A DNA stretch of 64,000 bases. Source: Persicaria tinctoria (lineage: Eukaryota; Streptophyta; Magnoliopsida; Caryophyllales; Polygonaceae). A program made the translations under genes and the position numbers. Shown here piece by piece: positions 32,151 through 43,713 of the stretch. The number at the start of each line of letters is the position of its first letter. The first letter of the stretch is position 1. The notes under the pieces were generated by a model. That model saw nothing but the letters and a program-made list of their open reading frames with translations. It ran no database searches and was not told where the DNA came from. Where the stretch lies: NCBI GenBank assembly GCA_037127255.1, contig JBANSL010000009.1, positions 17,683,975 through 17,747,974 of the forward strand, written 5' to 3'.

Positions 32151-33624
32151 GATGCAGAATGCTGGAATCTGTCAAAGAGGTCGATATCGACCTAACTTGG
32201 CCGATATCGAGTGGATCACAACGAGCAGAAATGTCAGAAATCGACTAGACCACTGAGAGCAACACTGAAGAGGTCGATATCGACCAAGTCAAGACAGGTC
32301 GAAATCCATTCTAGAACCCGAGGTCGAGTGAAGCTGAGAAGACATGTCGATATCGACCTAACTTGGTCGATATCGAGTAACCACCAGAAGCCGATTTCGA
32401 GCAATCCGAGTCCAGATTCCGAGTGGGCTTTCTTCCACATGAAGCAAATGATATTCTATCAAGATGGAAGATATTTATCTACTTTAGTTACTTCCCATAT
32501 TTACCCAAGGGAATTTATTTGTTTTATTTAAGATATTTATCAATGTTTTATTTTAGGAATTAAAGAGATAGATAGATTTAGATATAGATAGGATTGAACA
32601 CTATAAATAAGGACCTAGAGGCTGAGTTTTAGGATCATTCAAGCCACAAGCAATTGTGTTTACCAATAGATAGCAAGTTTAGAAAGTTTACAGAGCTTGG
32701 AGCCGATTGGAGTAGAGTTTTACAAGAGCGGTTTTTGCTTCGATTGGTTGTAAGTTTTTATTCAGTTTAATGCAAGTAGTTTCCTTTATGTTATTGATTT
32801 GTGTTTTAATGATGAGAAGCGAGTAGTCGCCCTACTTCTGGGGTTGGGGTGAGCCCGATAGTGGCCATGTAGGGATGATTTTTATATGCAATTTCATCTT
32901 CTATCTCAGTTTGTGATTCTTCTACGACAGTAGTGGGTGATCCTTATTTGTATTATTGAAGCGAAAGGGATCTTAATATGAATTCGGATTAATCATTAAA
33001 AAGGGTTAATAACAATTAGGGTTTATGCGAAAGTCTCTATATTCTTAATTGTTAATAAAGAAAGTTATTCGATGAAAAGGCATTATCTTTTATACTTTGG
33101 CATGATTTCTACATGGTTATTGTTGTGGCATTGAAACCCCGGTCTTGGAAGTCTTTTAGTTTATTGATATCAAAACCCCAAATCTGCGTTATTTATGTCC
33201 TTTTATTCTTCGGACTTTCTTTTCCGGCATTATTTATTATTTTCTGCAATTTTACAGTTTCTGCACAAGTAGTCGATTTCGACCTCTGACAGGTCGATTT
33301 CGAGTCACTAAGGCCAATATCGAGTGGACTTCACTCGATTTCGACTCTGTTGCTTTTGTTTTGCAGGAACTCGACAGATTTCAACTGACTTCAGTTGATA
33401 TCGACCAACCACAGGTCGATATCGAGTGGTCCCTGAGTCGATTTCGAGAGCAATTTGGAACGAGAAAGGCGAGCGCTGACACGCTTCCTCGTGGATACGA
33501 TCCTGAATAATGAATACCCTACCACTACAGCGTGAGGGTTTCTTGTATTTTATTTCCTTGAACATGGAGTTGGTTTGCTTTTACATTTCGTGTTATATTT
33601 TGCATACTAGTTTCCCTCCTAACA
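32150..33624 (+). mobile_element. Degenerate 3' LTR of the Athila-like copy 1
   Basis: The right part aligns with the reverse complement of the LTR-like blocks 56221-58213 and 58715-60841. It shows a TATAAATA box at 32602-32609, the ACACGCTTCCTCGTGGAT phrase near 33480, and a terminus CCCTCCTAACA at 33624 matching CCTCCTACTACA. The left boundary is not clear. It carries many TCGANNTCGA words (32178-32420 and 33270-33450), mostly with TA or TT centres. Confidence 0.7.
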
Positions 33625-33744
33625 TAGCCTACTCCAAGGTTATTCACCTACTCCGACCTTACACTGACCTTCATCACTACTAGAAATTTGTTATTTAACA
33701 TCGGGTAATAGCCGATGTCTTTCAAAAAAAAATTTGATGTTTAT

Positions 33745-33955
33745 TTGGGGGATGTAAAAAGTCAAAAGTTTTTCACATCGGCCAGAACCCGATGTCTTTG
33801 TATGTTATAACATCGTTTATATTTTTAAATCCGATGTCTTGGTTATCCTATAACATCTATTATAAAATATAACCGATGTTATAACATACAAAGACATCGG
33901 CTATTACCCGATGTTAAAAAGTTTTGACTTTTTACATCCCCACATAGACATCGAT
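33745..33955. repeat. Large inverted repeat at the left end of the CACTA element
   Basis: GGGGATGTAAAAAGTCAAAA near 33748 is mirrored by TTTTGACTTTTTACATCCCC near 33920. The inner arms (GATGTCTTTGTATGTTATAA and complement) also pair. The RNA or single strand could fold into a hairpin of about 200 nt, a possible siRNA source. Confidence 0.75.
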
Positions 33956-34025
33956 TTGTTTTTTATATAGACATCGGCTATTACCCGATGTTAATGACAT
34001 ATTTGCGTTTTTTTTTAATTATCAT

Positions 34026-34095
34026 AGCCTATGCGGGATTTGAACCCGCATCTTTGCGTTTGAACGCAATGCTCTACCATTTGAGCTAATAGGCT
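34026..34095 (-). tRNA. tRNA-like sequence (probable pseudo-tRNA)
   Basis: The minus strand folds into acceptor AGCCTAT/ATAGGCT (7 bp), D arm GCTC/GAGC, anticodon stem TTGCG/CGCAA and T arm GCGGG-TTCAAAT-CCCGC. The A box (TAGCTCAAATGG) and B box (GGTTCAAATCC) are good. The anticodon loop is only 6 nt (TTCAAA) and the variable loop 4 nt, 70 nt in total. The anticodon therefore cannot be assigned and function is doubtful. It lies inside the CACTA element. Confidence 0.5.
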
Positions 34096-34547
34096 TTAAA
34101 TTAGATAGAATTTAAAGTAAATCGAAAGCATCACACAAGTATTCCTTAATAATAATATATTCAAAGAAGACCAACTTATCTCAATCCTTGCTAAGCCTAA
34201 AAAATCACTGAAACCTAAAACAAAGGCCAGATCACGAACACATTACATTCATGATACATATGGCATGCATTATGAAAACTTGCTATCACTGAAATAGAAG
34301 CAACTGCTTCACCACTACGAAGCAATATATACAATCACAATAGAGTATCGAGTTTTTTTCTATAAAAGAAGGCAAATAAACTCCAATTAAGTTTCAGGAT
34401 GCATTTGGTATTGCACTTAAATGCATACCTTCTCCTCAAGTTTTAATGCTTGTTTCCTACCCAATTCACCACTCGTAACAGAGCCATCAGCACTGGAAGA
34501 AAAATTCCTCTAGATCGTCTAAGAAAATCTTATATGCAAGTCATGTG

Positions 34548-34990
34548 GAGATAAGTTCTCACCTTCTCTATGCCTTCAATCGACGAGTTCTTTTGTTTCA
34601 TGCCTTCAATCGACGAGCTCTTTTGTTTCAAGGTAGCTGATACTGTCGTTTCTGTAGCACCACCAGCAGAAACCAACTTATGATTCTTGATTATGTTTCT
34701 TGCCACACACATATTGCATCTTGTAATAAAATGCTTCAGTTTACATCTATATTAAATATAACCACAATCTCAGACCAAATGCATTCGCAAATTACAAACA
34801 TGTAAATTCCTTTCCACTTCATTCAAGGGATCCTTGCTTGCACCTCTCAGCAGTACAGTACAAGCCTTTGGATCTTTGCAGTCAACAATAAAGGCAAAGA
34901 ACTCATATCCAATTTCCTTGACTTCAAATAATCTAGCGTGTACCAGTATACCAGACTGAATTGCGCACGTCCATATTGATTCACAATTCT
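34548..34990 (-). pseudogene. CCT3: Captured fragment of chaperonin CCT subunit gamma (TCP-1)
   Basis: The minus strand encodes LFEVKEIGYEFFAFIVDCKD, PKACTVLLRGASKDPLNEVE and, after an intron, VARNIIKNHKLVSAGGATET then TVSATLKQKSSSIEG. These match the apical/intermediate region of CCT3 as I know it (TVLLRGxSKDxLNEVERN, GGGATE). Two exon-like blocks, about 34990-34817 and 34705-34548, are separated by intron sequence; a GTGAGAAC donor-like site follows. The phrase KQKSSSIEG is locally duplicated (34560-34625). With intron retained and only a fragment present, this is a DNA-level capture by the CACTA element. Confidence 0.8.
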
Positions 34991-35034
34991 TGTGAGAAGG
35001 AGCAAATTAGGTAACCATAGTATAGGAAACATAC

Positions 35035-35290
35035 CTTTGATATGGGGGAAGCTTCAGAAGATTAATGCAAGTGGCAGCTGTTGGTAAGATGTCAAGAGCT
35101 TCATCTGACGCAGCCCCTACTGCTCTATGTAAGATGTAGGAAAAAACAACCTCACGTTTAACAAAAGAATAAGATATTACTTCTATATCTAACCCACATC
35201 CAGGACAGATCAATAGTATTACCTCTGTATGCAGAATGAAAGCTCCCAGTATTTAAATCCAGGCAATGGACCACGAGAACACCCAGTTAC
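35035..35290 (-). pseudogene. Captured fragment of a HECT ubiquitin ligase (UPL6/UPL7-like)
   Basis: Exon-like block 35290-35223 encodes RFVTGCSRGPLPGFKYWELS and FCIQR, ending at a GTAATA donor. Block 35124-35035 encodes AVGAASDEALDILPTAATCI and NLLKLPPYQ, then a GTATGT donor. This is the C-lobe of a HECT domain with its catalytic cysteine (AATCINLLKLP) and best fits UPL6/UPL7. It lies just upstream of, and in the same orientation as, the CCT3 fragment, so a chimeric transcript is possible. Confidence 0.8.
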
Positions 35291-38200
35291 AAACCTGGAT
35301 GATAAAATTAAAAATTAATGACACTTGTGAAGAAACAAGCACGAAAGTGAGTACATTTTTTTTAAATCCAATTAGATCAACCTTACACAATCCCCTCACA
35401 AGAATTTTGAGTCGTATGAACTCAAGAATTTTGAGTCGTATGAATTCAAGTTACTCCTACCAAATCCAGATAACGAACCTGTAACATGTAAACTACCTAA
35501 CCTTGTTTATTTCTTTTAATTCTCTCTTTCACTTTAACCAAATAACAATCTGTAACAGGTAAACTACCTAACCTTGTTCGTTTCAGATGGCTCACCTTTT
35601 TCTTCATATGACTTTGTATGGTCGGGCACTTGTTCTCCCAGATCAGGTTTGTGAAGGAATGGAAGAAGAGATTCCTGCACCAAAAAGCCACTAAGCCAGT
35701 GAAACAACATTCTCTTAATCAGGTTTGTGATGTAACAATGGACTAACAGATTGCTAAACCAACAGCTGTCATACACGATGCTCTAAGGAGAGAGAAATAC
35801 CAGTGCTTATTTCTATTTGTTATTTTGACAATATCCAAGCCTGCAGGGTACCTTCGACGCTTCAGTGCCTGTATATGTCAACCCATCTACAACCTGTTGC
35901 AGTGTACCGCCAAGTTTCTCATCTCCACAAACAGTGATTTTACTCACCAAACCCATCTACAGTCAACCACAAAAAGTAAGTGAAAGACGAAGAGTATACT
36001 CATAAAACACTCGTACTGAACTGAACTATCAGAAAAGGCAAGTGCAAATAAAGAGACTTGGTAGACGTCTAATTATTTCTTAAGAGACAGCACATCATTG
36101 GTCTCCTGATGGTACTGAACTGAACTGAACTATCTGTATGGATCCGAAGTTTTCCATCTTGGTCGTATTTATCCAAACCACTCTTATCCTGGCAAGAAGA
36201 AATGATAACGAACAATGTAGTAAGGAAAGAGCATATGTTTATGGCGTGTTAAAAGGAGTTTTTGTAAGATTAGGATAAGTACAGACACACAATCCGTTCA
36301 AATTTCATGCTAAACTTATTTGTGTTTCTTTTGATTCCAAACCATTACTTTGCCTAAGAAAATTAGCCAACAAATTGCAAAGAAGAATGTTAAAATGTTG
36401 AGGGAAAGGAATCCATAAAATGCTTTACCTTGGCAAATGAGATGGATAGCCAAGATCATGATCACATTCATGTTTTCGGAGGTACCGTTCACAATCACCC
36501 TTATATTCACCCAAAAAAAAAAAAAATGATTCTGCAAAAAAAAAAAAAAAAACACAACTGAGTATAAACTGACCAGTTTCATATTTCACTCCAAGCAACT
36601 GGTGACTTTCTAAGATAGGAAAAAATAACCAAGCTAAGAAATGAAAGATGCCGTGTCGAATCAGGAAAATGAAAAAGAAAATAACAGATTTAAATGGATA
36701 AAATGAGACACCTGCACAAATCTAAAAAAGAAACTTTGCAAACATTGAAGTTTTCTAACTATTGTGGATTGTTTTTCCTCTTTGTTTGGCTGTTCATTTA
36801 TAAGAACTAGCTGACTGAAAAAGTAAAGGTCAAGAAATTAGGCGAGTTAGCAACAACCACATGCAGAGCCATAAAAAAGTCAGCCTTTGGAAATTTTCCT
36901 CCAAGAAACAAGCATGTGAATACTTAATTTGAACAAATTAACAGCCTCGGTGAACTTCAGTCTTGGGCAAGTTAACACAGAATCTCAAACCTTGCTGTAG
37001 TATATTATAACAAAATGGATTACACTAAATCTATTTGAGTAGAAGTACCACAAACCTTTTTTCTGCTTCTACCATCGTCCGGAAATTCTTAGTAGCACAC
37101 TAGCACACCGCAAATAACAGGAATATCAGTCAAGGCAAAGGACTGAGCACCCTTACAATGGCCCTAAGCAACACTTGGATTATAAGATGAGGCAGGGAAA
37201 TAAAATTAAAAAACACATAAGAATCTATATTAACAAACACTCTTAAACAACCAGTAGTCTTGGTAATTTAATATTTTGAATCCATTGATAGCCATTCAGA
37301 TCAAACTTAGAAAATAATGGTGTATGTAGCTTTCAAATTTTAAACCATAGTAAAAGAAACTATCCAAACCTTTCTACCAGCAGGTTGCTCTAATGAATGT
37401 ATTATATCGACAACCTGCAGAAAAATTAAACAAAATCTCAAATGCATCAGAAAATATATTTAGTAAAACCCATAAACAATAAGAAAGATCTATGAATTTA
37501 ATTGTACAGCATTCAGACTAGTCCACTTTTCTAGTTCAAGCATGTTAATATTATCTGATGGGGGCCATGGGGCAAAGGTCAGGCTCATGGAAAAAGATGG
37601 CCAAGTTTTATAGATTATAATCATCAACCAGTGACCATTCATGTAAAGGAGTTCTATCTGATATAGGCATGCAGAAAAAAAAAATCACATGAAATTTACA
37701 TTCACCCGGCAAGACACTACTCTTGTTGTCATCAAGGTCATTACTTTAAGAGATTGACGTCTCCCCAAGTTTATCAGAAGGCGCTCAATATATAAGATTT
37801 TCTACTAATATCTGCAAAAAGTACATCCATCAACAAGGCTTCCACTAAAGAAACTTAATGAAGTTACGATCAACATCATTTAAGCTCCTAGAGATTCAAG
37901 TTTTTTCCCCATAAAAAAAAAGCTAAATCCCCAGAACTATGATCTCTCCGAAACAAAATAATGCATATCAAAATGACATCCTCACAAACTACTATCAAAG
38001 TGTTAAAAAGATATCATATAAGACAGAAGTGACTAAAGGTATGCCTCTCTTTCTTACTAGGTGCTACATATTGATCAATTAAAACCACATCAGATAGGGA
38101 TATGAAGTGAGAGCATCAGAATCAGTAAACTATATATGGACCCATAGAAATTCAAAATTAAAACCACATTTGATGACAACAAAACATTACATCCAAACAT

Positions 38201-38994
38201 CCAATGCACCAAGCATCATATATAAGGTCTATGACGGAAAAGAAGAACATATAAGGTCTGTTTGAATAGCTAGCAAACAAATGACAGACAGAGGGCACAC
38301 TAGAGTATAATCATCGCCCAATACCCAATTTGAAGAAATCGAAACTATACCTTTCAACTGTTGACAAAGGGGCAGTGACGGAGTTCGACAGCCCGACTCA
38401 GTTTCAACGGAGAGGCAATGACGATTTCGACAGCCCGGCACCAAAAGAATTGTACTCAAACCAAATTCGTGTTTCATCCTTTCCTCACAAAGAGACAAAT
38501 ACACAATTAAATCCAAGTCAACTCAGGAAACAAAAACCCTAACCAAAATCAGTTTCATTACCCGAAAGCCCTAAAATCAATTTCATTACCTGAATTCTTG
38601 GGAATACTTCAACGGAGAGGCAGTGTCCGGCTCGGCTTCGACGGAGAGAGAGACGACCAGAGGCCACCCGCCGGACACACGACGCGGCACCGGAGACACG
38701 ACGACAATGAAGGGCCAGAAGGGATTTCGCTGCTGAGAGATGGGGACGAGAGACGAGAAGCGGGATTTCGCCGGAGAGCCTACATCCCCACCGGAGCCAC
38801 CCTCAGTTCCCAAGCCGACGAGATTGGAGGAGGAAGGGGTTGGGGGTGAACCGGTGAACAGGGAGGAGTTGGAGGAGGAAAAGGGTTGTCGTTGTCGCGA
38901 GGAGGCAAAGTCGCGGGCTTGGGTTTGGAAGAGGGAATGGCGAGGGGAATGGAAGAGGAATGAGGGAGTACTAAAAGTGACCCTTTTTTCTTAA
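35291..38994. other. CACTA interior without a recognised gene
   Basis: Mostly AT-rich intron-like DNA. A minus-strand stretch near 35760-35590 encodes QESLLPFLHKPDLGEQVPDH, and 35960-35840 encodes KITVCGDEKLGGTLQQVVDG. Both look exon-like but I cannot assign them; they may extend the captured ligase. From about 38580 to 38990 the sequence turns GC-rich with GA runs, like a gene promoter or 5'UTR. The ORFs there have no domain. Confidence 0.45.
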
Positions 38995-39349
38995 AATTTT
39001 TGTAAGTGTTAGATTATTTCATAGGGGCGGGACAAATCCCGCGCTTATTTTTTTTCCAAAAATTTATTTTTAACATCGGTTAAAAAATAGTGTGATGTCT
39101 GTTTTATTTTCAACATCATAAAATTTTAAACTGATGTCAAAAAACTATTTTACATGGCAGGTTTTTCTGACCGATGTTAATGTACCGATGTTAAATAACA
39201 AAATTCTAGTAGTGTCACCTACTCCAAGGCCACTCATGTACACTCTAGCCTACTCCAAGGTTACTCACCTACTCTGACCTTACAGGATCAAACGTCTCCC
39301 CTTAAACACCTTGCACCAATTCTTATTGTCAACATACTAGTATCCCTCT

Positions 39350-39835
39350 GATGCCATCCTACCTAGTGACAATAAATTAACCTTACCCTAAGGTAGATAC
39401 TCACATTATAAAGAGTATAACATGTACCATGTCGAAGCCTCATCCTCACACTCCCAATGCCTTCGACTTTCAACTTCTCTCCGCTTGCTAAATTGCAATG
39501 CCCAAATTCTCCACCAGTCTTCAAGTTGTCAAATAACGGTTGATCCCGACAAATATGCATCGATGCTGCATTGCCATTCACTTACTCCGACTTAGCAACC
39601 TTTTCACTCGTTGCTAAGTACACCTCATCATAGCCACCAACTTCACCATCAGCTTCGCCGATCACATTCGTTTGAGAGCCATTGTCATTATTTCACAAGG
39701 ACATCTTTCTCAACATCTTCACGTCCTCCCTAAATTGCGGACACCTCACTTGTATGTGACCCTTATCCCTACAATAATAACACTCCACATCACTCCATAA
39801 CACAATCGCAAATTCGCAACAACACAAGAGAGCAG
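39350..39835 (-). pseudogene. Copia gag zinc knuckle and protease fragment
   Basis: The minus strand shows the CCHC knuckle CYYCRDKGHIQVRCPQFRED, then after stops NAASMHICRDQPLFDNLKTG and VEGIGSVRMRLRHGTCYTLY, the gag end and post-catalytic protease region of a Ty1/copia element. It has several stops and lacks the protease active site. The CACTA insertion lies just to its left. Confidence 0.75.
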
Positions 39836-40029
39836 CAGAACAACACCAACAACAACACAACCAGCAACTCACAAACAGAACAAGCTTTAGCATCACTCGT
39901 CCTCCAAAGATTCAAATTATGTATAGTACAATATGTGTAAATAAACATCTAAATTTTACAAATACAATCTACATATAAATTTAAATTTTATAACAATATA
40001 TAAACTAAATTATATACTTAACATTTAAC

Positions 40030-40940
40030 CACTATATCCGCTCAATCGATTTTGAGTGGTCAATAGTGCTTCAATATTATTTGGTTAAAGAGAACTCCTC
40101 CATTTGTTTAAAACTCTTCCTCCCATGCTAAAAGATGACTCTGAAGGAACGAAAGTTATTGGAATAGTCCATACAACTCTAGCCATAGCGAAAAGTATGG
40201 GAAAGCGAATTATTCCCGCTTTCCAATAATTTAGCATATCTAGCGTCATTGCAAGGGTAAGATGCTTTTATTCGAATAAATATCAACTTCTGAAGTACTA
40301 ACTTGATCAAGAGTAGCAAATTCCTATGTTATGAGAACACAAAATTTTATTTTAAGTAAGCCTATACAAAAAGAGTAGTAAATTTTAAATATAAGTAAAC
40401 TTATACATACCTCAAGTCCATCAAGATACTCATTCTGAGATGAATTGTCATTTCGCATACTAGTTGAAGCACCTACGTGAGCATTATAAAGTTTTTCAAA
40501 TTGAAGCTCCGCTTCCTTGGTCATTCCTTTTCCCTCAATGCTTCTATGTTGTTTAGTTAAAGCAAATAGAACAAACCTCAACTTGAATCGTGGGTCCAAA
40601 ATAATTGCAAACTTTAGAATAGGCATATAATCGGATCAATACTTGTCGAACTTTTCTAACATATCAAGAACATACTGCTTCACTAATATCACCTTTACCA
40701 AAAGCTACTATATATACTCTGCAAACGGTTATGAATCTTTCATACTTGAGAAAAAAATAGATTTGGAGTTGGATACTCACTTCTTGAAAACATTTCATTA
40801 ACTGCATTAAACGGCTCCAACAAACTGCATATATTCTCAACTCTAGCCCATTCACTGAAGCTCAAATTGTAATCAGAAGAAGTTTTGCTCGTAGGCAATT
40901 TTGTGGTGGGCCTAAGCCAAGCCATGTTCGGGTTGCTCAA
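40030..40940 (-). pseudogene. hAT transposase remnant (RICESLEEPER type)
   Basis: Broken minus-strand frames show, in order, LSFSEWARVENICSLLEPFN with FSRSEYPTPNLFF, then LKFAIILDPRFKLRFVLFAL, and finally the C-terminal dimerisation block WKAGIIRFPILFAMARVVWT, then IPITFVPSESSFSMGGRVLN. Frameshifts and stops separate them and the N-terminal BED finger is missing. No TIRs were seen. Confidence 0.8.
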
Positions 40941-40983
40941 AGTCAGAGCCTTTTTGTGGAGGATCGAAGTTGCTAGTTAAAAA

Positions 40984-41160
40984 GCTTTGATACCATATTG
41001 AGATTGGTGTTGGTAAAAACTCACACTTTGATCTTTATTATTACTCCATAATATCTATTTATAGGAGTTACAATGGATTGTTGTAAGAATAAAATTTAAC
41101 AATATCTTGTAATTATCGTAATTAATCCTAAAAATATTTATTTATATTATTTTCCTAATA
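40984..41160 (-). mobile_element. Short copia LTR with primer site
   Basis: On the minus strand a block from about 41160 carries CTATAAATAG (near 41060) and ends CAATCTCA, followed by TGGTATCAAAGC (40995-40984), the initiator-Met tRNA primer site of copia elements. The LTR would be only about 160 bp, so it may be truncated or TRIM-like. Confidence 0.5.
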
Positions 41161-41179
41161 GTTTTACTACTTTTGAAAA

Positions 41180-42035
41180 TTGATGACGCCCAAAAGATAA
41201 CGAAATTAAGAAAACAATTAAAGAGGGCTCAAGAGGGTGTCGGAAATAAAATCCAAGAAACAGCACAACAACCAGTGGTCCGCGGACGAGAGTTGCATGC
41301 ACAAAAGGGACAGATGGCACACAAAAAGGACAGGTGGCGCACATGCCCCCCATCCAGGTGCATCTCCTCTCTCAGGCACGTGGCGACCCCGCATCAACAA
41401 GTGGCCAAAAGCAGGGAACTTCCCCCTCACCTGATAGACAGAACGGCGTACTATAAAAGGGAGAGAGGATACTAAAGAAAAGGACTTTTTTGGGAAACAA
41501 AAGAGAGGAGACGCTAGCTCCAAGGGAGAAAGAGAGGGAAACAATCACGCCAAGGCTTTCTTCTTGACTTACCCATCCTTCACCCGTCCGCGGACACCTT
41601 AAGATTCAGGAACGACAGCTAATCCAGGACAGGTAGTCGGACATCAGTCCAAAGAGCCAGGGAGCGCATAGTTTTATGTTACCCTCGATCTCTACTACAA
41701 TGGGCAGACGTATCTCCTTTACCATTGGGTCACTTGATGAACCCGAATTAGTAAGGATGCGAGTCTTTTTGAAAGACTCGTCGGCACCGGTCGTGAGATC
41801 CTCATAGATTGTGAGGATCTCAGGTAACGGGTAAGACCGTCAATATTTCCTCTAAGGTAAAACGGCTCAGGTAAAGGTCCTTTTCCCCCTTTTTATTGCT
41901 CTTATCAGGCGATAATTATGGGGGAAGGGGGCTTTAGGTAAGTTCGTATTACCAACCTTTCATAGGAGGAAATATATGGCATATCCCCCCATGGGGACGT
42001 GGGGGGCGGTACACTTTTTCTCTTACGGTTTCGTC
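41180..42035 (+). mobile_element. Tat-like LTR fragment
   Basis: It has a TATA box (CTATAAAAGGGAGAG near 41452), CCGCGG words near 41280 and 41588, and a leader style like the 16.8-kb LTR, but it is not homologous along its length. No clear TG/CA ends or partner LTR. Tentative. Confidence 0.4.
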
Positions 42036-42046
42036 AAAAATACTAG

Positions 42047-42391
42047 GGGTTCGTTTGGTTCAATGTGGGAACTGAAATTCCCAAGAAGTTACTTCATGAG
42101 AATTGAATTCCCGGAAAGTCCAATTGATGGGAATTGTGAAAATGTGTTTGGTTGATTTTTTTTATTTTATTTTAGAGGATTAAAAGAGGAATTGGAAATT
42201 TCCAAATACAAAATGATGGAAGTTGAACTTACCCAGGGGGGACTAGGTAAGTGAACTTCCTCCATTTTGAGGGAATTCAACTTTCCGAGAAGTTGAATTC
42301 CTGCGTTTTTTAATTTCAAAAATATCAACCAAACACATGAATTTTTTGTATTTCTACTTCCTGGGTTTTTGAGTTGCCAATCAAACGAGCT
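42047..42391. mobile_element. MITE
   Basis: Imperfect terminal inverted repeats GGGTTCGTTTGGTT and AATCAAACGAGCT enclose about 345 bp with further inner symmetry (GAAGTTGAACTTACC near 42221 and GTGAACTTCCTCC near 42252). CTAG flanks both sides. The family is not certain (hAT- or PIF-like). Confidence 0.6.
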
Positions 42392-42870
42392 CTAGATTAA
42401 ATTTCAATTTATAAATGTTTTTTATTACCCTAAAATCCGATTTAATAAGTAATTCACGGGTTGATCTAATCTTGTCCAAAAATTTACCGATGAAGTTATC
42501 CCTAACCTCCCTATCCATTCCCTATCCCCTCTCTCAATCTACCCTATCTGTCGCTAACCTCCCTATCTGTTTCTTATCCCCTCTCTCAATCTACCCACCC
42601 TTTACCCTTTTTTTTTTTTTAATGTTTTTTCAAACTATTTTTACTTTTTTTTTTAAAAAAAATTTCGATGGTGAGGAGAGACATTAAGGAACTAAGGTTT
42701 TAGGGATAGGGAATCCCAATAAAAAATTTACGGATTGAACTAGATCAGGTTGTTTTGAATTGAAATAATTGCACCAAAACCAATATTTTACGTGTCGGAT
42801 TGAATCAGATCATCAGATTGCTTTATGGCAATCTATATCTAATCTTGATTTATATGTGTAATTTAGTTAA

Positions 42871-43704
42871 GGGAAAACTAATTAAAATACCCCCCCTTTG
42901 GGGGTAAGGTAAAAATATATCCTCAACTTTCAAATGTAACAAAAATATCCCAACCTTTGATGGTAGTGGTAATATATTACCACGTGTTTTCTCACGGGTC
43001 AAAAATGCTGACAATATTGCAATCTACTTGGATTTTTTTACAAGGATTTTCTTGAACGGTTTCCTTAGAAAAAAAAAGAGTTGGATCGGGTTCATATTCA
43101 ACGTCTTTTCGTCCCTCCTATCTTCTTCCGTGGACCGTGGTCGCCTCTTGAATTGTCTTCCAGGTCTTCCGGGTAACTCATGGTTCCTCTTTAATCCTAG
43201 TCTTCCTCCCTCGTGGTCGCCTATCTTGAGCTGTATTTGTCACATCTTCAATTCTTCCTCTTTAATTCGTTCACGGACTTGGTTGAGTAAGTTTTGTTTC
43301 CCCCCTCTTCGTTGTTGTTGTTGATGATTTAGTTTTGTTGTCGGTTTGGTGTTAGAAATACTCATGTTGTGTTAATTTGAGGCAATTTTGACCGGAGTAG
43401 TTGCTTGGTTGAATCAATTTTGTTTTTCGGGTTTAATTTTGTTGTCTGTTTAATTTTTTTTTCCTAAGAAAACCGTTAAGAAAACCCAATTTTAGTGCTA
43501 ATTTGTAAAAAGACTTCCAAGCAGGGTGTCTTGTAAAAAAAAAATCCATGTAGGCTACATTGTCATCATTTTTTATGCATGAGAAAATCCGTGGTAATAT
43601 ATTACTACTACTCTCAAATGTTGGGATATTTTTATTACATTTAAAAGTTGAGGGATATATTTTTACCATACCCCAAATGTGAGGGTATTTTAATTAGTTT
43701 TCCC
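42871..43704. mobile_element. Non-autonomous Mutator-like element
   Basis: GGGAAAACTAATTAAAATAC at the left mirrors GTATTTTAATTAGTTTTCCC at the right. The inverted repeats extend about 200 bp inward with scattered differences. A perfect 9-bp target duplication TTTAGTTAA flanks it (42862-42870 and 43705-43713), diagnostic of MULEs. The roughly 400-bp interior has no transposase; the ORF at 43028-43324 is unrecognised. Confidence 0.9.
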
Positions 43705-43713
43705 TTTAGTTAA

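Larger units (their letters stand above)
33675..39214. mobile_element. CACTA (En/Spm-type) element with captured gene fragments
   Basis: The left end CACTACTAGAAATTTGTTAT and right end (reverse complement CACTACTAGAATTTTGTTAT) form terminal inverted repeats of about 30 bp with one mismatch. Sub-terminal ACATCGG/CCGATGT words repeat at both ends, as in CACTA elements. TCA follows the right end, and TCA plus one extra T precedes the left end, so the 3-bp target duplication is imperfect. The 5.5-kb interior has no transposase. It carries intron-containing pieces of at least two host genes and a tRNA-like sequence, making it a Pack-CACTA-type non-autonomous element. Confidence 0.85.

Noticed and set aside
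34026..34095. Functional tRNA assignment (Leu-CAA reading)
   Set aside because: That reading destroys the anticodon stem and lacks the long variable arm of tRNA-Leu.
38229..38994. Several overlapping ORFs in a GC-rich block of the CACTA element
   Set aside because: No domain or consistent codon pattern. More likely a captured promoter or 5'UTR.
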